DNA from: Shewanella hanedai
GTDB taxonomy: Bacteria; Pseudomonadota; Gammaproteobacteria; Enterobacterales; Shewanellaceae
Length of the DNA stretch: 64,000 nucleotides
Assembly: GCF_007197645.1 (NCBI RefSeq)
Contig: NZ_VKGK01000011.1
Span: 1-64,000 of the forward strand
Direction: 5' to 3'
Of this stretch, positions 24,606 to 36,200 are shown one piece after another. Each line of letters opens with the position of its first letter. Position 1 is the first letter of the stretch. The notes under the pieces were generated by a model. The model worked only from the letters and a program-made list of their open reading frames with translations. It was not told the origin of the DNA and searched no databases. The position numbers and the translations under genes are program-made.

Positions 24606-27155
24606 TTAAAAAATAAAGTTCATCTTAGCCGTGTAGGTAATACCGTCGAACCCATATGGCAATGCTCTGACTGGATACTTGAACGCTTGATTGGTAATGA
24701 AATCCAACGGTTCATCTGCACCTAATTCATCGGGCGTCACATCAAAGATGTTATTCACACCAGCAGAGAAACTCAAAGAATCGGTGAAGTGATACTCCAG
24801 ATTAATGTCCACTAACACAGCTGACTCGACAATACTGGTAGGCTGAAAGGATCCTGTGGGTAAAATACCATCTGGTAATCCAATATGATCATTACCGAAG
24901 TAAGTCACATCAGTTTCACCAAAATAGTTAGCTCGTACCATGCCACGCCAATCATTTCTACTGTAATCGAAGGTTAAGGTTGCGCGTTCATGGGGCTGAC
25001 CGTCGGTTAAGAAACTACGCTGCTCATCGTCAAGTGCAACATCCTCAGGGATCCCCTCAGGCGCATTAACACTGTCAATTTCTGTTTCATTTAAGTTACC
25101 CGCCAACGTGGTATTGAAGTCACCACCAAACAGGTCAGCCTTATGGGTAATAATAAGATCGATACCTTGTGTGGTTGAATTAACTGAATTAGAGAAGTAG
25201 TTCGCCTGCTCTGCACCTGTCGCAGCTAGGGCTGCAACGGCATCAGCACTAAAGGCTACATCCTCGGCTGATAGAAGACTGCCAAGGGTGATCCTGTCCT
25301 TAATCTCTATTCTATAAGCATCTAAAGTTAACGAAAGATCATCAGTCGCGTTTAACACAAACCCTAAACTCATGTTCTTAGAGGTTTCAAGCTTTAGGTT
25401 ATCCACTCCCAATGCCGAGGGGAAATCAGATCCTGCGGTAGCAGTGAAAGAGTTTATCAGCTCCCCGTTATCACCTAAGTTTGTGGTGTAAGCGGTATAA
25501 GCACTCTGTTGCAACGATGGCGCTCTAAAGCCGGTAGAAACGGCGCCACGTAAAGCAAATGAGTCACTGATATCATAACGAGAAGATATCTTACCGACTA
25601 AATCATTGCCAGAATCTGAGAAATCTTCAAATCGAAGTGCAGTGCCTAACATCCAGTCATCAGTAAGCTGTGTCTCAATATCAAGATAAAAGGCATAACT
25701 GCTTCTGTCAGCCTTACCCGCTGCATCAGGTCTTAAGCCTGGGTAAGCTTGAAAGCCACAATCAGCTAACTTCTCAGGGTCCATAACGGAATCGAACTCT
25801 CTACCTGTATTTGTACTACCACAAGAGTATGAAGCCAGTTCACCAGCAACAATCTCATAGTTTTCACTGCGATACTCAGTACCGAACGCAACATATAAGG
25901 GGGCGTCTCGACCGATATCAACCACACCAGTTACATCAGCATTGAACGTGGTTTGATCAAAACGAAAACCGCCAGAGTAACCCGATGTAGGTCCTGAATT
26001 TGCGGCAATTTCTGCGTCCGTTGCGCTAGGGTTGTTAACCTTATATTCAGCAGCAATAGAGGCGTTTATCGTGTTTCTAGAATCAAAATCATAACGGTTT
26101 TGACCATAGACACCTGATATATCAAATTGCCAATCATCGTTAATATCGCCTCTTAACCCAACAGCTACCGACGTGTCCTGCGCTTCATTATAAATGCGCG
26201 GCAGAAATCCATCAGGGTAGACTTGAGGCACAACTTTTGCTGCTTCATCAAAGTTACGCCAAAAACCGTTACCTAATGCGGTGCGATTTGAATAACCACC
26301 AAATGAATAAAGCTCAAACTCGCCCACAGGCATCATGGCATTATAAAATACCGACTTAAATTCAGAAGCGGCATTACCTTGACTCCAACGTACCTCATCA
26401 GACAGGGTGTCCTTAGGTATTGTCGATGAACCACCAATATCTCGCTCTGCACGGTTAGTACCGTCCGCGTCACGGTACTCAAGCGATAGATTAATAAAAC
26501 CGCCATCATCACCCAGATCAAAACCGGTGTTTACCCCTACCGAATAGTTATCACCATCGCCTTCACCTGTGGTGCCACCTTGAACATAGCCAGAGGTCAC
26601 ATCAGTACTGTCTCTCAGGGATAAGTTAATCACACCAGCGATGGCGTCAGAGCCATATTGCGCCGCGGCGCCATCTCGAAGCACTTGAACATCTTTCAGT
26701 GCAATCAAGGGAATAGCATTCATATCAGTACCAGCGGCGCCCGCTCCAACGGTACCGTTAAGGCCAAATATTGCTTGGTTGTGGCGACGCTTACCATTAA
26801 TCAATACCAATGTTTGATCAGGTTGAAGCCCGCGTAACGTTGCAGGACGAAATAGATCTGAACCATCGGAGACTTGGGTTCGACTGAAGTTAAACGAAGG
26901 CACACTGGCCTGCAGACTTTGCCCAAGTTCCGTAAAGCCACCACGAGTCAGGCTCTCTGCGGTAATGATATCAACCGGCACAGCAGATTCAGTCGCGGTG
27001 CGATTAGAGACTCGGGTCCCCAATACCATAATGGTTTCGACCTCTTGCTCAGCTTTATCCATCGATGTTTCTTCGGCGGAATGGGCCATCAGAGTTGTAC
27101 TACCCATTGCTAAGCCTATCGCTAGCGTTAATGAATTAGCGCGAAATATTTTCAT
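24606..27155 (-). CDS. TonB-dependent outer-membrane receptor
   Basis: 849 residues. A signal peptide (MKIFRANSLTLAIGLAMGST..., cleavage near AHSAEE) is followed by a TonB-box-like segment ETIMVLGTRV and a plug domain with typical blocks (LTRGGFTELGQSLQ, LRGLQPDQTLVLINGKRRH, IALKDVQVLRDGAAAQYGSD, AIAGVINL). The remainder is a 22-strand-type barrel ending in a terminal Phe (TAKMNFIF). The third ATG of the frame (27153-27155) is chosen because GGAG lies 8 bases before it. The substrate is unknown. The gene lies 225 bases downstream of the NSS transporter gene on the same strand and near the tryptophan operon, so uptake of tryptophan-derived or peptide material is possible, but this is inference from neighbourhood only. 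Confidence 0.9.
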   Translation of the reverse strand: MKIFRANSLTLAIGLAMGSTTLMAHSAEETSMDKAEQEVETIMVLGTRVSNRTATESAVPVDIITAESLTRGGFTELGQSLQASVPSFNFSRTQVSDGSDLFRPATLRGLQPDQTLVLINGKRRHNQAIFGLNGTVGAGAAGTDMNAIPLIALKDVQVLRDGAAAQYGSDAIAGVINLSLRDSTDVTSGYVQGGTTGEGDGDNYSVGVNTGFDLGDDGGFINLSLEYRDADGTNRAERDIGGSSTIPKDTLSDEVRWSQGNAASEFKSVFYNAMMPVGEFELYSFGGYSNRTALGNGFWRNFDEAAKVVPQVYPDGFLPRIYNEAQDTSVAVGLRGDINDDWQFDISGVYGQNRYDFDSRNTINASIAAEYKVNNPSATDAEIAANSGPTSGYSGGFRFDQTTFNADVTGVVDIGRDAPLYVAFGTEYRSENYEIVAGELASYSCGSTNTGREFDSVMDPEKLADCGFQAYPGLRPDAAGKADRSSYAFYLDIETQLTDDWMLGTALRFEDFSDSGNDLVGKISSRYDISDSFALRGAVSTGFRAPSLQQSAYTAYTTNLGDNGELINSFTATAGSDFPSALGVDNLKLETSKNMSLGFVLNATDDLSLTLDAYRIEIKDRITLGSLLSAEDVAFSADAVAALAATGAEQANYFSNSVNSTTQGIDLIITHKADLFGGDFNTTLAGNLNETEIDSVNAPEGIPEDVALDDEQRSFLTDGQPHERATLTFDYSRNDWRGMVRANYFGETDVTYFGNDHIGLPDGILPTGSFQPTSIVESAVLVDINLEYHFTDSLSFSAGVNNIFDVTPDELGADEPLDFITNQAFKYPVRALPYGFDGITYTAKMNFIF

Positions 27156-27380
27156 TATCATTGCTCCATTTACTATTTATTATCTGAGCAATTACTCATC
27201 GATGACTTCATATTAATGAAGACATGATATTGAATAATTCAGAGACAAATTTTTATGATTAAAACGCCATTAATGCTAATTAATACCTGTGATATTAATT
27301 AGCAAAACTACAATGAACCTAAAGGTGGCTAATTAAGTCAAAATACAACCAATGAACTTAACCGCTATATTTAAATATAA

Positions 27381-28730
27381 TTAGCTAAATATTGAGTGAT
27401 AAAACATCACCACAATCACTACCGGGCAGACAAAACGCACATAACTAGGCCATATTTTCCAGAACCAAGAAGATTCAATCTCTGGACAGCCTAATTTCAA
27501 CTCTTGCAATATCACATCACGACGCCATACCCAGCCCGCGAATATAGATAACACTAACCCGAGTAATGGTTGGCTATATTGAGTCGTAAACGCAATAACG
27601 GCACCAAACAGAAGTTCGAAGTTAAAGATAATCACCGTACTGCTCAACACAATTACAGCTCCAATCAGCCAGGTCGCTCTGCTTCTTTTAAGTGAGGTGT
27701 TTTCTACCGTATAGGCAACGGGGACTTCAAGCATTGAGATAGAAGACGTCACCGCAGCTATCGCCATCAAGGAGAAAAAGATAAAGGAGATGACATTACC
27801 AAGATCACCCATGGCATTAAACAATTCAGGTATGACAGTAAATATTAATCTGTCGCCATTAATCAATTCACCACTTTCAGTAAAAATAGTGACGCCATTA
27901 TGCTGAGCCACATACATGGCAGGGATAATTAACATGCCCGCTAATATCGCAATGCCAATATCAACTAAGGTAACTTGCGCCCCTAAGACCACAATATTCT
28001 CTTTTTTACTGATGTATGAGCCGTAAATAAGCATGGTACCCACTCCCAAAGAGAGGGAGAAAAATGCCTGACCTAAGGCACTAATTAATAACTCTGAGCT
28101 TAATATTTTTGAAAAATCCGGAATAACATACACTTCCCAGCCTAATGCAGCCCCTTCGAGTGTCGCGACAAATATAATTAATGAAACCAATAGAATTAAT
28201 AATAACGGCATCAATCTAGCAGACCACTTCTCTATTCCATCACTCACCCCCTTATGCACAATGCCGATGGTTAATAAAGAGAAGATAATACAAAATACTA
28301 TATTTCGTGGTGTAGAGAAGGCGGTTAACCACAATGAAATCTGTTCTAATCCTAAAATATCAGTGATAGAGGCTGAGGCATAAGCCAGCATCCAACCCGC
28401 AACAATGGAGTAGAAACTTAATATTAAACAAACAACTGTTAATGCCCAATAACCCGTTAACTTTCCACTTAATTTACTAACAGGCCCCTGAGATATCCCC
28501 TGTAACGCATTAACCATATTCGACTGTGAATAACGCCCAATAACCAACTCAGCCATTAAGATGGGGTAAGCCAACAGGAAAGTTAATATCAAATAGACGA
28601 GAACAAAGGCGGCTCCACCGTTACTAGCAACCTGAGTGGGAAACCCCCAAATGTTACCTAAACCCACGGCTGAACCTGCAGCAGCAAGCACAAAACCAAG
28701 CTTCGATGAAAACTGACCACGTACACTCAT
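27381..28730 (-). CDS. Sodium-dependent transporter, NSS/SNF family
   Basis: 449 residues with about 11-12 membrane segments. The first helix carries the family signature GSAVGLGNIWGFPTQVASNGG with the unwound Na+-site region; other hallmarks include YWALTVVCLILSFYSIVAGW and FFSLSLGVGTMLIYGSY. Members such as TnaT and LeuT move amino acids with sodium. The start is ATG at 28728-28730, with AAGG nine bases upstream. It is divergent from the tryptophan-degradation operon, sharing a 331-base intergenic region, so a tryptophan or kynurenine importer is a reasonable guess but is not shown by the sequence. Confidence 0.9.
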   Translation of the reverse strand: MSVRGQFSSKLGFVLAAAGSAVGLGNIWGFPTQVASNGGAAFVLVYLILTFLLAYPILMAELVIGRYSQSNMVNALQGISQGPVSKLSGKLTGYWALTVVCLILSFYSIVAGWMLAYASASITDILGLEQISLWLTAFSTPRNIVFCIIFSLLTIGIVHKGVSDGIEKWSARLMPLLLILLVSLIIFVATLEGAALGWEVYVIPDFSKILSSELLISALGQAFFSLSLGVGTMLIYGSYISKKENIVVLGAQVTLVDIGIAILAGMLIIPAMYVAQHNGVTIFTESGELINGDRLIFTVIPELFNAMGDLGNVISFIFFSLMAIAAVTSSISMLEVPVAYTVENTSLKRSRATWLIGAVIVLSSTVIIFNFELLFGAVIAFTTQYSQPLLGLVLSIFAGWVWRRDVILQELKLGCPEIESSWFWKIWPSYVRFVCPVVIVVMFYHSIFS

Positions 28731-29061
28731 ACTTAACAACCTTATTATAAAAGCCTATTAAACAAAGGCTTAGTGTTATTTCATTGTTTTTGCATGAAAC
28801 CATCATACTGACAAAAATCACACTTTCTAGCTTTTTATCCCACCAAAGCCAACAAGATGGTAACAAAGATGACAATCGTTATCGTACTCATGTCCACCCA
28901 AACACCGAGCACATCAAGCCTCTAAACCGATCATTCCGCACTAAAGCATTCATTTTTTGTATCTAAATAGAAGATTTATAAAATTATGGTTATTTTTTAA
29001 AAGCAGATAACCTTTAATAAATATCAAAAACAATAGCGACCGCTATTCTGAGGCTAGGTAA
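28731..29061. other. Divergent intergenic region, NSS transporter and tryptophan operon
   Basis: No gene seen. It must contain promoters for both directions. It is AT-rich near 28960-29030 and ends in a clear inverted repeat at 29032-29047, listed separately. I could not define a reliable -35/-10 pair. Confidence 0.6.
29032..29047. promoter_or_regulatory. Inverted repeat before the tryptophan operon, candidate operator
   Basis: AATAGCG and CGCTATT, separated by AC, form a perfect 7-base inverted repeat whose right edge is 14 bases before the ATG of the first operon gene. It could be a repressor site or an mRNA hairpin next to the ribosome site. The regulator is unknown. Confidence 0.45.
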
Positions 29062-30528
29062 ATGTCTGAACTACCAATATTAACTTGCTACATCGATGGC
29101 GACTTCGTTAATAGTGATACTCATTTTGACAATATAAATCCTGTCAATGGTCAGGCTATTGCACATATTAGTGAAGCAACACCCGCCATGATTGAAAATG
29201 CAGTGGCAAGTGCACGGGCCGCTCAAGAGTCGAGCTGGGGCAAGATGACCGTTAATAAACGTTGCGCGTTATTACATAAAGTCGCCGACCGAATGGCTGA
29301 GCGTGAAGAGGAGTTTATCGCCGCCGAAATAGCCGACACCGGAAAATCACTTTTTCAGGTTAAAACCATAGATATTCCCCGAGGTACTGCAAATTTCAGG
29401 TTTTTTGCCGATCTAGCAAAGTTTAATTCAGGTGAAACCTTTATTACTGATACACCCACCGGAGATAAAGCCCTTAACTACAGCATCAATAAGCCCTTAG
29501 GCGTAGTCGGTGTTATCTCTCCTTGGAATCTCCCCCTGCTACTGGCGACCTGGAAAATAGCCCCCGCCATGGCTTGTGGTAATAGCGTGATATTAAAACC
29601 ATCAGAGGAGACCTCTTCCACCGCCTTTCTTCTTGCACAAGTGATGGATGAAGTCGGGATACCAAAAGGCGCATTCAATCTGATATTGGGACGCGGCCGT
29701 GCGGTAGGCGATGCGCTTACCAGCGCGAAAGGGATTGATGCAATCACCTTCACCGGCGCATCATCCACCGGCAAACAAATAATGAAATCCGTTGCCAATA
29801 GTGTAAAACCCATCTCATTTGAACTGGGTGGTAAAAACTCTGCCATCGTATTTGCCGATGCCGATCTGGATAAAGCGATAAAAGGGGTGACCCGCTCTAG
29901 CTTCACCAACTGTGGCCAAGTCTGTCTCTGCACTGAGAAAGTCTATGTTCATCGCTCAATCTTCGAGCCATTTGTTGAGGGCCTTAAACAAGCAGCTTTA
30001 CAGATTAAAATAGGTTACCCCACAGATAAAGATGTATTTATGGGCCCGTTAGTCTCCAAAGTCCACCAGCAAAAAGTGCTCTCTTACTACCAACTGGCCA
30101 AGGACGAGGGAGCCACATTTGTTGCTGGCGGTGGTGTGCCCCAATTCAATGATGAGCGCGATATGGGCTGTTTTATTGAACCCACCATCATTACAGGGCT
30201 CAGTGATAACGCTCGTGTGAATCAAGAAGAGGTTTTCGGCCCAATCTGCCATATCTCAGTGTTTGATGATGAAGATGAGGTGATAGATAGGGTCAACAAT
30301 ACCGATTATGGCCTTGCCGCTTCTGTATGGACAGAGAATCTCTCACGTGCTCACCGCGTTTCACCTCAGTTAGATGTCGGTCTGGTGTGGGTGAATACTT
30401 GGTTCTTGCGAGATCTACGCGCTCCCTTTGGTGGCGTTAAGTTATCCGGAATAGGCCGTGAAGGTGGTAAACACTCACTCGCCTTCTACAGCGAGCCCAT
30501 CAACATCTGCATTCACATCGATAGTTAA
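29062..30528 (+). CDS. amnC: 2-Aminomuconate 6-semialdehyde dehydrogenase
   Basis: 488 residues, NAD-dependent aldehyde dehydrogenase superfamily, of the 2-hydroxymuconic/2-aminomuconic semialdehyde group. Landmarks: GVVGVISPWNLPLLLATWK (cofactor domain), FTGASSTGKQIM (NAD loop), E254 in ELGGKN and the catalytic Cys C288 in NCGQVC. The C-terminal PFGGVKLSGIGREGG block is typical. It oxidises 2-aminomuconate semialdehyde, the product of the decarboxylase encoded 2.6 kb downstream. First gene of the nine-gene tryptophan operon; the next gene begins 78 bases later. Substrate assignment rests on operon context as well as family resemblance. Confidence 0.88.
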   Translation: MSELPILTCYIDGDFVNSDTHFDNINPVNGQAIAHISEATPAMIENAVASARAAQESSWGKMTVNKRCALLHKVADRMAEREEEFIAAEIADTGKSLFQVKTIDIPRGTANFRFFADLAKFNSGETFITDTPTGDKALNYSINKPLGVVGVISPWNLPLLLATWKIAPAMACGNSVILKPSEETSSTAFLLAQVMDEVGIPKGAFNLILGRGRAVGDALTSAKGIDAITFTGASSTGKQIMKSVANSVKPISFELGGKNSAIVFADADLDKAIKGVTRSSFTNCGQVCLCTEKVYVHRSIFEPFVEGLKQAALQIKIGYPTDKDVFMGPLVSKVHQQKVLSYYQLAKDEGATFVAGGGVPQFNDERDMGCFIEPTIITGLSDNARVNQEEVFGPICHISVFDDEDEVIDRVNNTDYGLAASVWTENLSRAHRVSPQLDVGLVWVNTWFLRDLRAPFGGVKLSGIGREGGKHSLAFYSEPINICIHIDS

Positions 30529-30606
30529 TTTAACACTAGAGATTTAACTCTAGAGCCAAGGTTGAACACCTCACTGGCTCTGGCAATAAAACGAGAATAG
30601 AGACCA

Positions 30607-31038
30607 ATGAAGTCAAACGACAAAACAACTGCAAAACTCGTAGAGGGCAAAGCCAAACCAAGAGGCCGCTTCCCTCACCTTAAACGCGCTGGCGACTTTA
30701 TCTATGTATCAGGCACCAGCTCTAGGCTGCCAGATAACTCCTTTGCTGGCGTTGAAGTTGATGAGATGGGTGCCACTAATTTAGATATAGAAGCTCAGAC
30801 ACGAGCCGTCATTGACAACATTCGTGACATTTTACGCTCAGTCGATGCCGATTTAGACGATCTGGTCGAGATCAGCACTTTTCTGGTCAACATGAATGAC
30901 TTTGCAGGCTACAACCGTGTCTATGCAGAATACTTTGATTACGACGGGCCGACTCGTACCACAGTTGCTGTGCATCAACTGCCTCATCCGCACCTACTGA
31001 TTGAGTGCAAAGCCGTGGCCTATAAGCCAATCAAATAA
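30607..31038 (+). CDS. 2-Aminomuconate deaminase, RidA/YjgF family
   Basis: 143 residues. The RidA-type trimeric fold is visible in the blocks [60 protein letters not shown] and a C-terminal [11 protein letters not shown] containing the conserved Glu. A subgroup of this family (nbaF-type of pseudomonads) hydrolyses 2-aminomuconate to 4-oxalocrotonate (2-oxo-3-hexenedioate) and ammonia. The position directly between the semialdehyde dehydrogenase and 3-hydroxyanthranilate dioxygenase genes supports this over a general enamine deaminase. Confidence 0.85.
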   Translation: MKSNDKTTAKLVEGKAKPRGRFPHLKRAGDFIYVSGTSSRLPDNSFAGVEVDEMGATNLDIEAQTRAVIDNIRDILRSVDADLDDLVEISTFLVNMNDFAGYNRVYAEYFDYDGPTRTTVAVHQLPHPHLLIECKAVAYKPIK

Positions 31039-31076
31039 TACACACTCGCTTCTAAAAGAAATTGATTAAAAGGTAA

Positions 31077-32674
<1,598 letters not shown>

Positions 32675-32721
32675 TCAGCGTTAACTTGCTGCAACCTAAT
32701 TTGAACAAGAAGAGAGATAAT

Positions 32722-33507
32722 ATGCTCAATGATTTAGCCAAGAAACTCGACCAAGCAGCTGCCAATGCCATCAGCATTCCTCAGCTATCCTCATCGACTC
32801 AATTATCCCTAGATGATGCTTATCAAGTACAAAAGTTGAGTATCGAACAAAGGTTATCCCGTGGGGAGAAGTTAGTCGGCTACAAGATGGGCTTTACCAG
32901 CCGCGCCAAGATGATTCAAATGGGCGTCGACGATCTGATCTGGGGTCGATTAACCGACACCATGATGATCCAAGATGGCGGCACCATAGACTTAACCCAT
33001 TACGTTCACCCTAGAGCGGAACCTGAAATCGCTTTTCGCCTTAAGAGCCCGCTTGCTGGCATCGTCACTAAAGAGGAAGCGCTCGCTGCCATTGACGCAG
33101 TCGCAGGTGCAATCGAGGTGATTGATTCACGCTATCAAAATTTTAAATTCTCACTCAGTGATGTTATCGCCGACAACTGCTCAAGCACAGGGTTTGTCAT
33201 CGGCCCTTGGCAATCGGCTGACACCAATATCGACGGCCTAGCAATGGCATTAAAGGTCAACGATACCGAAGTTGAGCGCGGCAGTAGCCAAGATATATTA
33301 GATCACCCGCTCAACTCACTTATCGAAGCGGCACGCTGCGTGGCTCAATATGGTGAGTCGCTACAAGCAGGGCAAATTATCTTGGCGGGAGCCGCAACCG
33401 CCGCGGTTGCCTTAGCACCAGGACAAACGATATCAGCAGAGATTGAAGGCTTAGCGCCATGCCACTTCTCTACATTAAATAACAGCACTCTCAGTTCAAA
33501 CACATAG
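32722..33507 (+). CDS. amnE: 4-Oxalocrotonate (2-oxo-3-hexenedioate) decarboxylase
   Basis: About 261 residues, fumarylacetoacetase-like family of hydratase/decarboxylases. Features: KLVGYKMGFTSRAKMIQMGV, WGRLTDTMM, the acidic metal site in YVHPRAEPEIAF and IEVIDSRYQNFKF, and GAATAAVALAPGQTI near the C-terminus. The substrate is inferred from context: the operon produces 4-oxalocrotonate and only one member of this family is present. A 2-oxopent-4-enoate hydratase is the main alternative because the two enzymes are close relatives. The start is ATG at 32722 with a purine-rich AAGAGAGAT upstream; an upstream TTG in the same frame is not favoured. Confidence 0.82.
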   Translation: MLNDLAKKLDQAAANAISIPQLSSSTQLSLDDAYQVQKLSIEQRLSRGEKLVGYKMGFTSRAKMIQMGVDDLIWGRLTDTMMIQDGGTIDLTHYVHPRAEPEIAFRLKSPLAGIVTKEEALAAIDAVAGAIEVIDSRYQNFKFSLSDVIADNCSSTGFVIGPWQSADTNIDGLAMALKVNDTEVERGSSQDILDHPLNSLIEAARCVAQYGESLQAGQIILAGAATAAVALAPGQTISAEIEGLAPCHFSTLNNSTLSSNT

Positions 33508-33542
33508 CCGAAGCAAATAACCTGAGTTTATAAGGACAAACC

Positions 33543-34826
33543 ATGACATTCGAAAACACACTCGCATTTGCTCAGCAGCAAGATAAAAATGATCCGCTAG
33601 CCCACTACAAGGCGCAGTTCCATCATCCTGTTATCGATGGTAAGCAAGTGCTTTACTTCACCGGCAACTCCCTAGGCTTGCAGCCTAAAACGGCCAAAGA
33701 ATATATCAATCAAGAGTTAGAAGATTGGGCTCAATGGGGCGTCGAAGGTCACTTTCATGCCAAGAACCCTTGGGTCAGTTACCATGAGATTTTAACGCCA
33801 GCATCAGCAAAATTGGTTGGCGCCAACGAGTCAGAAGTGGTGTGTATGAACTCACTAACCACCAATCTTCACCTCTTGTTTGTCTCGTTTTACAAACCGA
33901 CAGCAAAGCGTTTTAAGATCATCAGCGAAGCAAAAATGTTTCCCTCAGATCGCTATCTGCTCGAAACTCAAGTCCGTCACCATGGGCTTAATCCCGATGA
34001 CGCGATTATCGAAATATCCCCCCGTGATGGCGAATACCTGATCCGTGAAGAAGATATTATTGCCGCGGTAAACGACAATGCTGACGAACTTGCGCTGCTG
34101 TTTTTTGGTGGAGTTAACTATTTCACAGGCCAGCTATTCGACATGGAAAAGCTCACCAAAGCAGCCCATAACGTCGGTGCCTTAGCAGGCTTTGACCTTG
34201 CCCATGCAGTGGGGAATGTGCCGATGAAATTGCACGACTGGGATGTGGATTTTGCGGCCTGGTGTACCTATAAATACCTTAACTCCAGTGCAGGTAATGT
34301 CGGCGGTATTTTCGTCAACGACCGCCACGGTAATAACACCGAAATCAATCGATTCGGCGGCTGGTGGGGACACAACAAAGAGCGACGCTTCCTGATGGAA
34401 AACAGCTTTGAGCCGATGACTGGCGCCGAAGGGTGGCAGATAAGTAACGCACCTGTGATGGGCATGGCGATACTAAAATCGTCGCTAGATATCTTTGATG
34501 AAGCTGGAATTGAAAACCTCAGAGCCAAAAGCCTTAAACTGACCGCTTATCTTGAATTTATCTTTAATGATATTGTCGACCAATTTGCCGATATTAGCCT
34601 TGAGATCATCACGCCTAACGAACCGACTCGCCGTGGATGTCAGCTTTCAATTAAGCTGGTTGGCACCAACAAAGACTTTTTCCAAGCCCTAACCAAAGCT
34701 GGGGTTATCGCCGATTTTCGTGAGCCCGATGTCATCAGACTGGCACCAACGCCGCTGTACAACAGCTTCGAAGATGTCTATCTACTGGGGCAAACCTTGA
34801 AGTCTTTAGCGAAAAACTGGAGGTAG
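33543..34826 (+). CDS. kynU: Kynureninase
   Basis: 427 residues, fold-type I PLP enzyme. The PLP lysine is K244 in [16 protein letters not shown]. Other family blocks are [14 protein letters not shown] near the N-terminus, [21 protein letters not shown] and [15 protein letters not shown]. It cleaves kynurenine or 3-hydroxykynurenine into anthranilate or 3-hydroxyanthranilate plus alanine; the neighbouring monooxygenase implies the 3-hydroxy substrate. One base separates its stop from the kmo start. Length is normal for the family. Confidence 0.96.
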   Translation: MTFENTLAFAQQQDKNDPLAHYKAQFHHPVIDGKQVLYFTGNSLGLQPKTAKEYINQELEDWAQWGVEGHFHAKNPWVSYHEILTPASAKLVGANESEVVCMNSLTTNLHLLFVSFYKPTAKRFKIISEAKMFPSDRYLLETQVRHHGLNPDDAIIEISPRDGEYLIREEDIIAAVNDNADELALLFFGGVNYFTGQLFDMEKLTKAAHNVGALAGFDLAHAVGNVPMKLHDWDVDFAAWCTYKYLNSSAGNVGGIFVNDRHGNNTEINRFGGWWGHNKERRFLMENSFEPMTGAEGWQISNAPVMGMAILKSSLDIFDEAGIENLRAKSLKLTAYLEFIFNDIVDQFADISLEIITPNEPTRRGCQLSIKLVGTNKDFFQALTKAGVIADFREPDVIRLAPTPLYNSFEDVYLLGQTLKSLAKNWR

Positions 34827-34827
34827 T

Positions 34828-36198
34828 ATGGAAAAGCAGGTAAAAAATATCACGGTTGCCGGCGCAGGACCTGTCGGCGCCCTCCTCTCAGTGATGCTGG
34901 CAAAACAAGGCTATAAAGTTGACCTGTTTGAGTCAAGAGTCGACTCTCGCAAAGCGAGTATCTATCAGGGTAAATCGATTAATCTCGCCTTGTCCGATCG
35001 TGGCTGGCTAGCGCTGCAAGCCGTGGGGCTAGATGAGAGTATTCGTGAGCATGCTATCCCAATGTACTGCCGCGTGATGCATGACTTACAGGGCAATTTA
35101 ACCAAGCAACCCTACGGCAAAGAAAATCAGGCTATCTGGTCAGTGTCGCGTTCAGGGATTAATGAGCAACTTATCTCACTTGCCGAGGCGGAGCCGTTAA
35201 TTGATGTTCACTTCGAACATCACCTGACTCAACTTGATTTCGACAGCGCCAGCAGCGTGTTCTCAACCAAGGATAAAGAAACGAAGCATCACCAGAGTGA
35301 CTTGCTCTTTGGCGCCGACGGCGCATTCTCAAAGGTAAGGCGCTTGGCACAAGAGTTAACTAAAGAACGTATTAGTTATAGCCTTGAATATATGCCACAA
35401 AGCTATATCGAACTCACCATTGCCGCCAATAAAGATGGCAGCCACAAGCTCGAAAAAAATGCCCTGCATATCTGGCCTAGAAAAGCTTTTATGCTCATCG
35501 CCCTACCGAATACCGATGGCTCTTTCACCTGCACTCTGTTTTTAAATCATGAGGGTGAACTGTCATTTGAGTCCCTTAACAGCAGGGAAAAAGTCACAGG
35601 TTTCTTCGAAGATAATTTTGCCGATGCGCTGCCTCTACTCGACAATCCTGTCGATGATTTCATGCAAAAGTCCGCCTCTCCCCTTTGTCTGGTTCATATC
35701 TATCCTTGGGTAGTGAATAACAAGGTTGGACTCATTGGCGATGCTGCTCATGCCATGGTGCCTTTTTATGGACAAGGGATGAATTGTGGCTTTGAGGATT
35801 GCCGTATTCTCAACGAATTAATCGATGAGCATGCACACAACTGGGATCATATATTGGCCGCCTACCAAGCGGAGCGAAAGCCCAACGGCGATGCCATTAT
35901 CGAGTTAGCAAAGCGAAACTTTGTTGAAATGAGTGATTTATCAGGCGATAGTGACTTCTTATTACGTAAGAAGATTGAAAGCGAATTCAATAGGATGTAC
36001 CCACAACTTTGGGTTCCTCTGTATTCGATGGTCACCTTCTCACCTCATCTGCCCTACTCATCTGCGCTGGCGATTGGGGAGATACAAAAAGAGATCATGG
36101 ACGAGATAATGCAATTGGATAATATTCATCAAGAGTGGCAAGCACCCCATGTTTATCAATTACTGCATAAACTTGTATTAGAAAAACTGGAGAAATAG
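34828..36198 (+). CDS. kmo: Kynurenine 3-monooxygenase
   Basis: 456 residues, FAD-dependent aromatic hydroxylase. The dinucleotide-binding fold is VAGAGPVGALLSVMLAKQG, followed by the KMO-specific QGKSINLALSDRGWLALQAVG, and the second FAD motif is GLIGDAAHAMVPFYGQGMNCG. It uses NADPH and O2 to hydroxylate kynurenine. The C-terminal helical tail is present. Tightly packed between kynU and kynA (two bases to kynA), so all are surely on one transcript. Confidence 0.96.
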   Translation: MEKQVKNITVAGAGPVGALLSVMLAKQGYKVDLFESRVDSRKASIYQGKSINLALSDRGWLALQAVGLDESIREHAIPMYCRVMHDLQGNLTKQPYGKENQAIWSVSRSGINEQLISLAEAEPLIDVHFEHHLTQLDFDSASSVFSTKDKETKHHQSDLLFGADGAFSKVRRLAQELTKERISYSLEYMPQSYIELTIAANKDGSHKLEKNALHIWPRKAFMLIALPNTDGSFTCTLFLNHEGELSFESLNSREKVTGFFEDNFADALPLLDNPVDDFMQKSASPLCLVHIYPWVVNNKVGLIGDAAHAMVPFYGQGMNCGFEDCRILNELIDEHAHNWDHILAAYQAERKPNGDAIIELAKRNFVEMSDLSGDSDFLLRKKIESEFNRMYPQLWVPLYSMVTFSPHLPYSSALAIGEIQKEIMDEIMQLDNIHQEWQAPHVYQLLHKLVLEKLEK

Positions 36199-36200
36199 TC

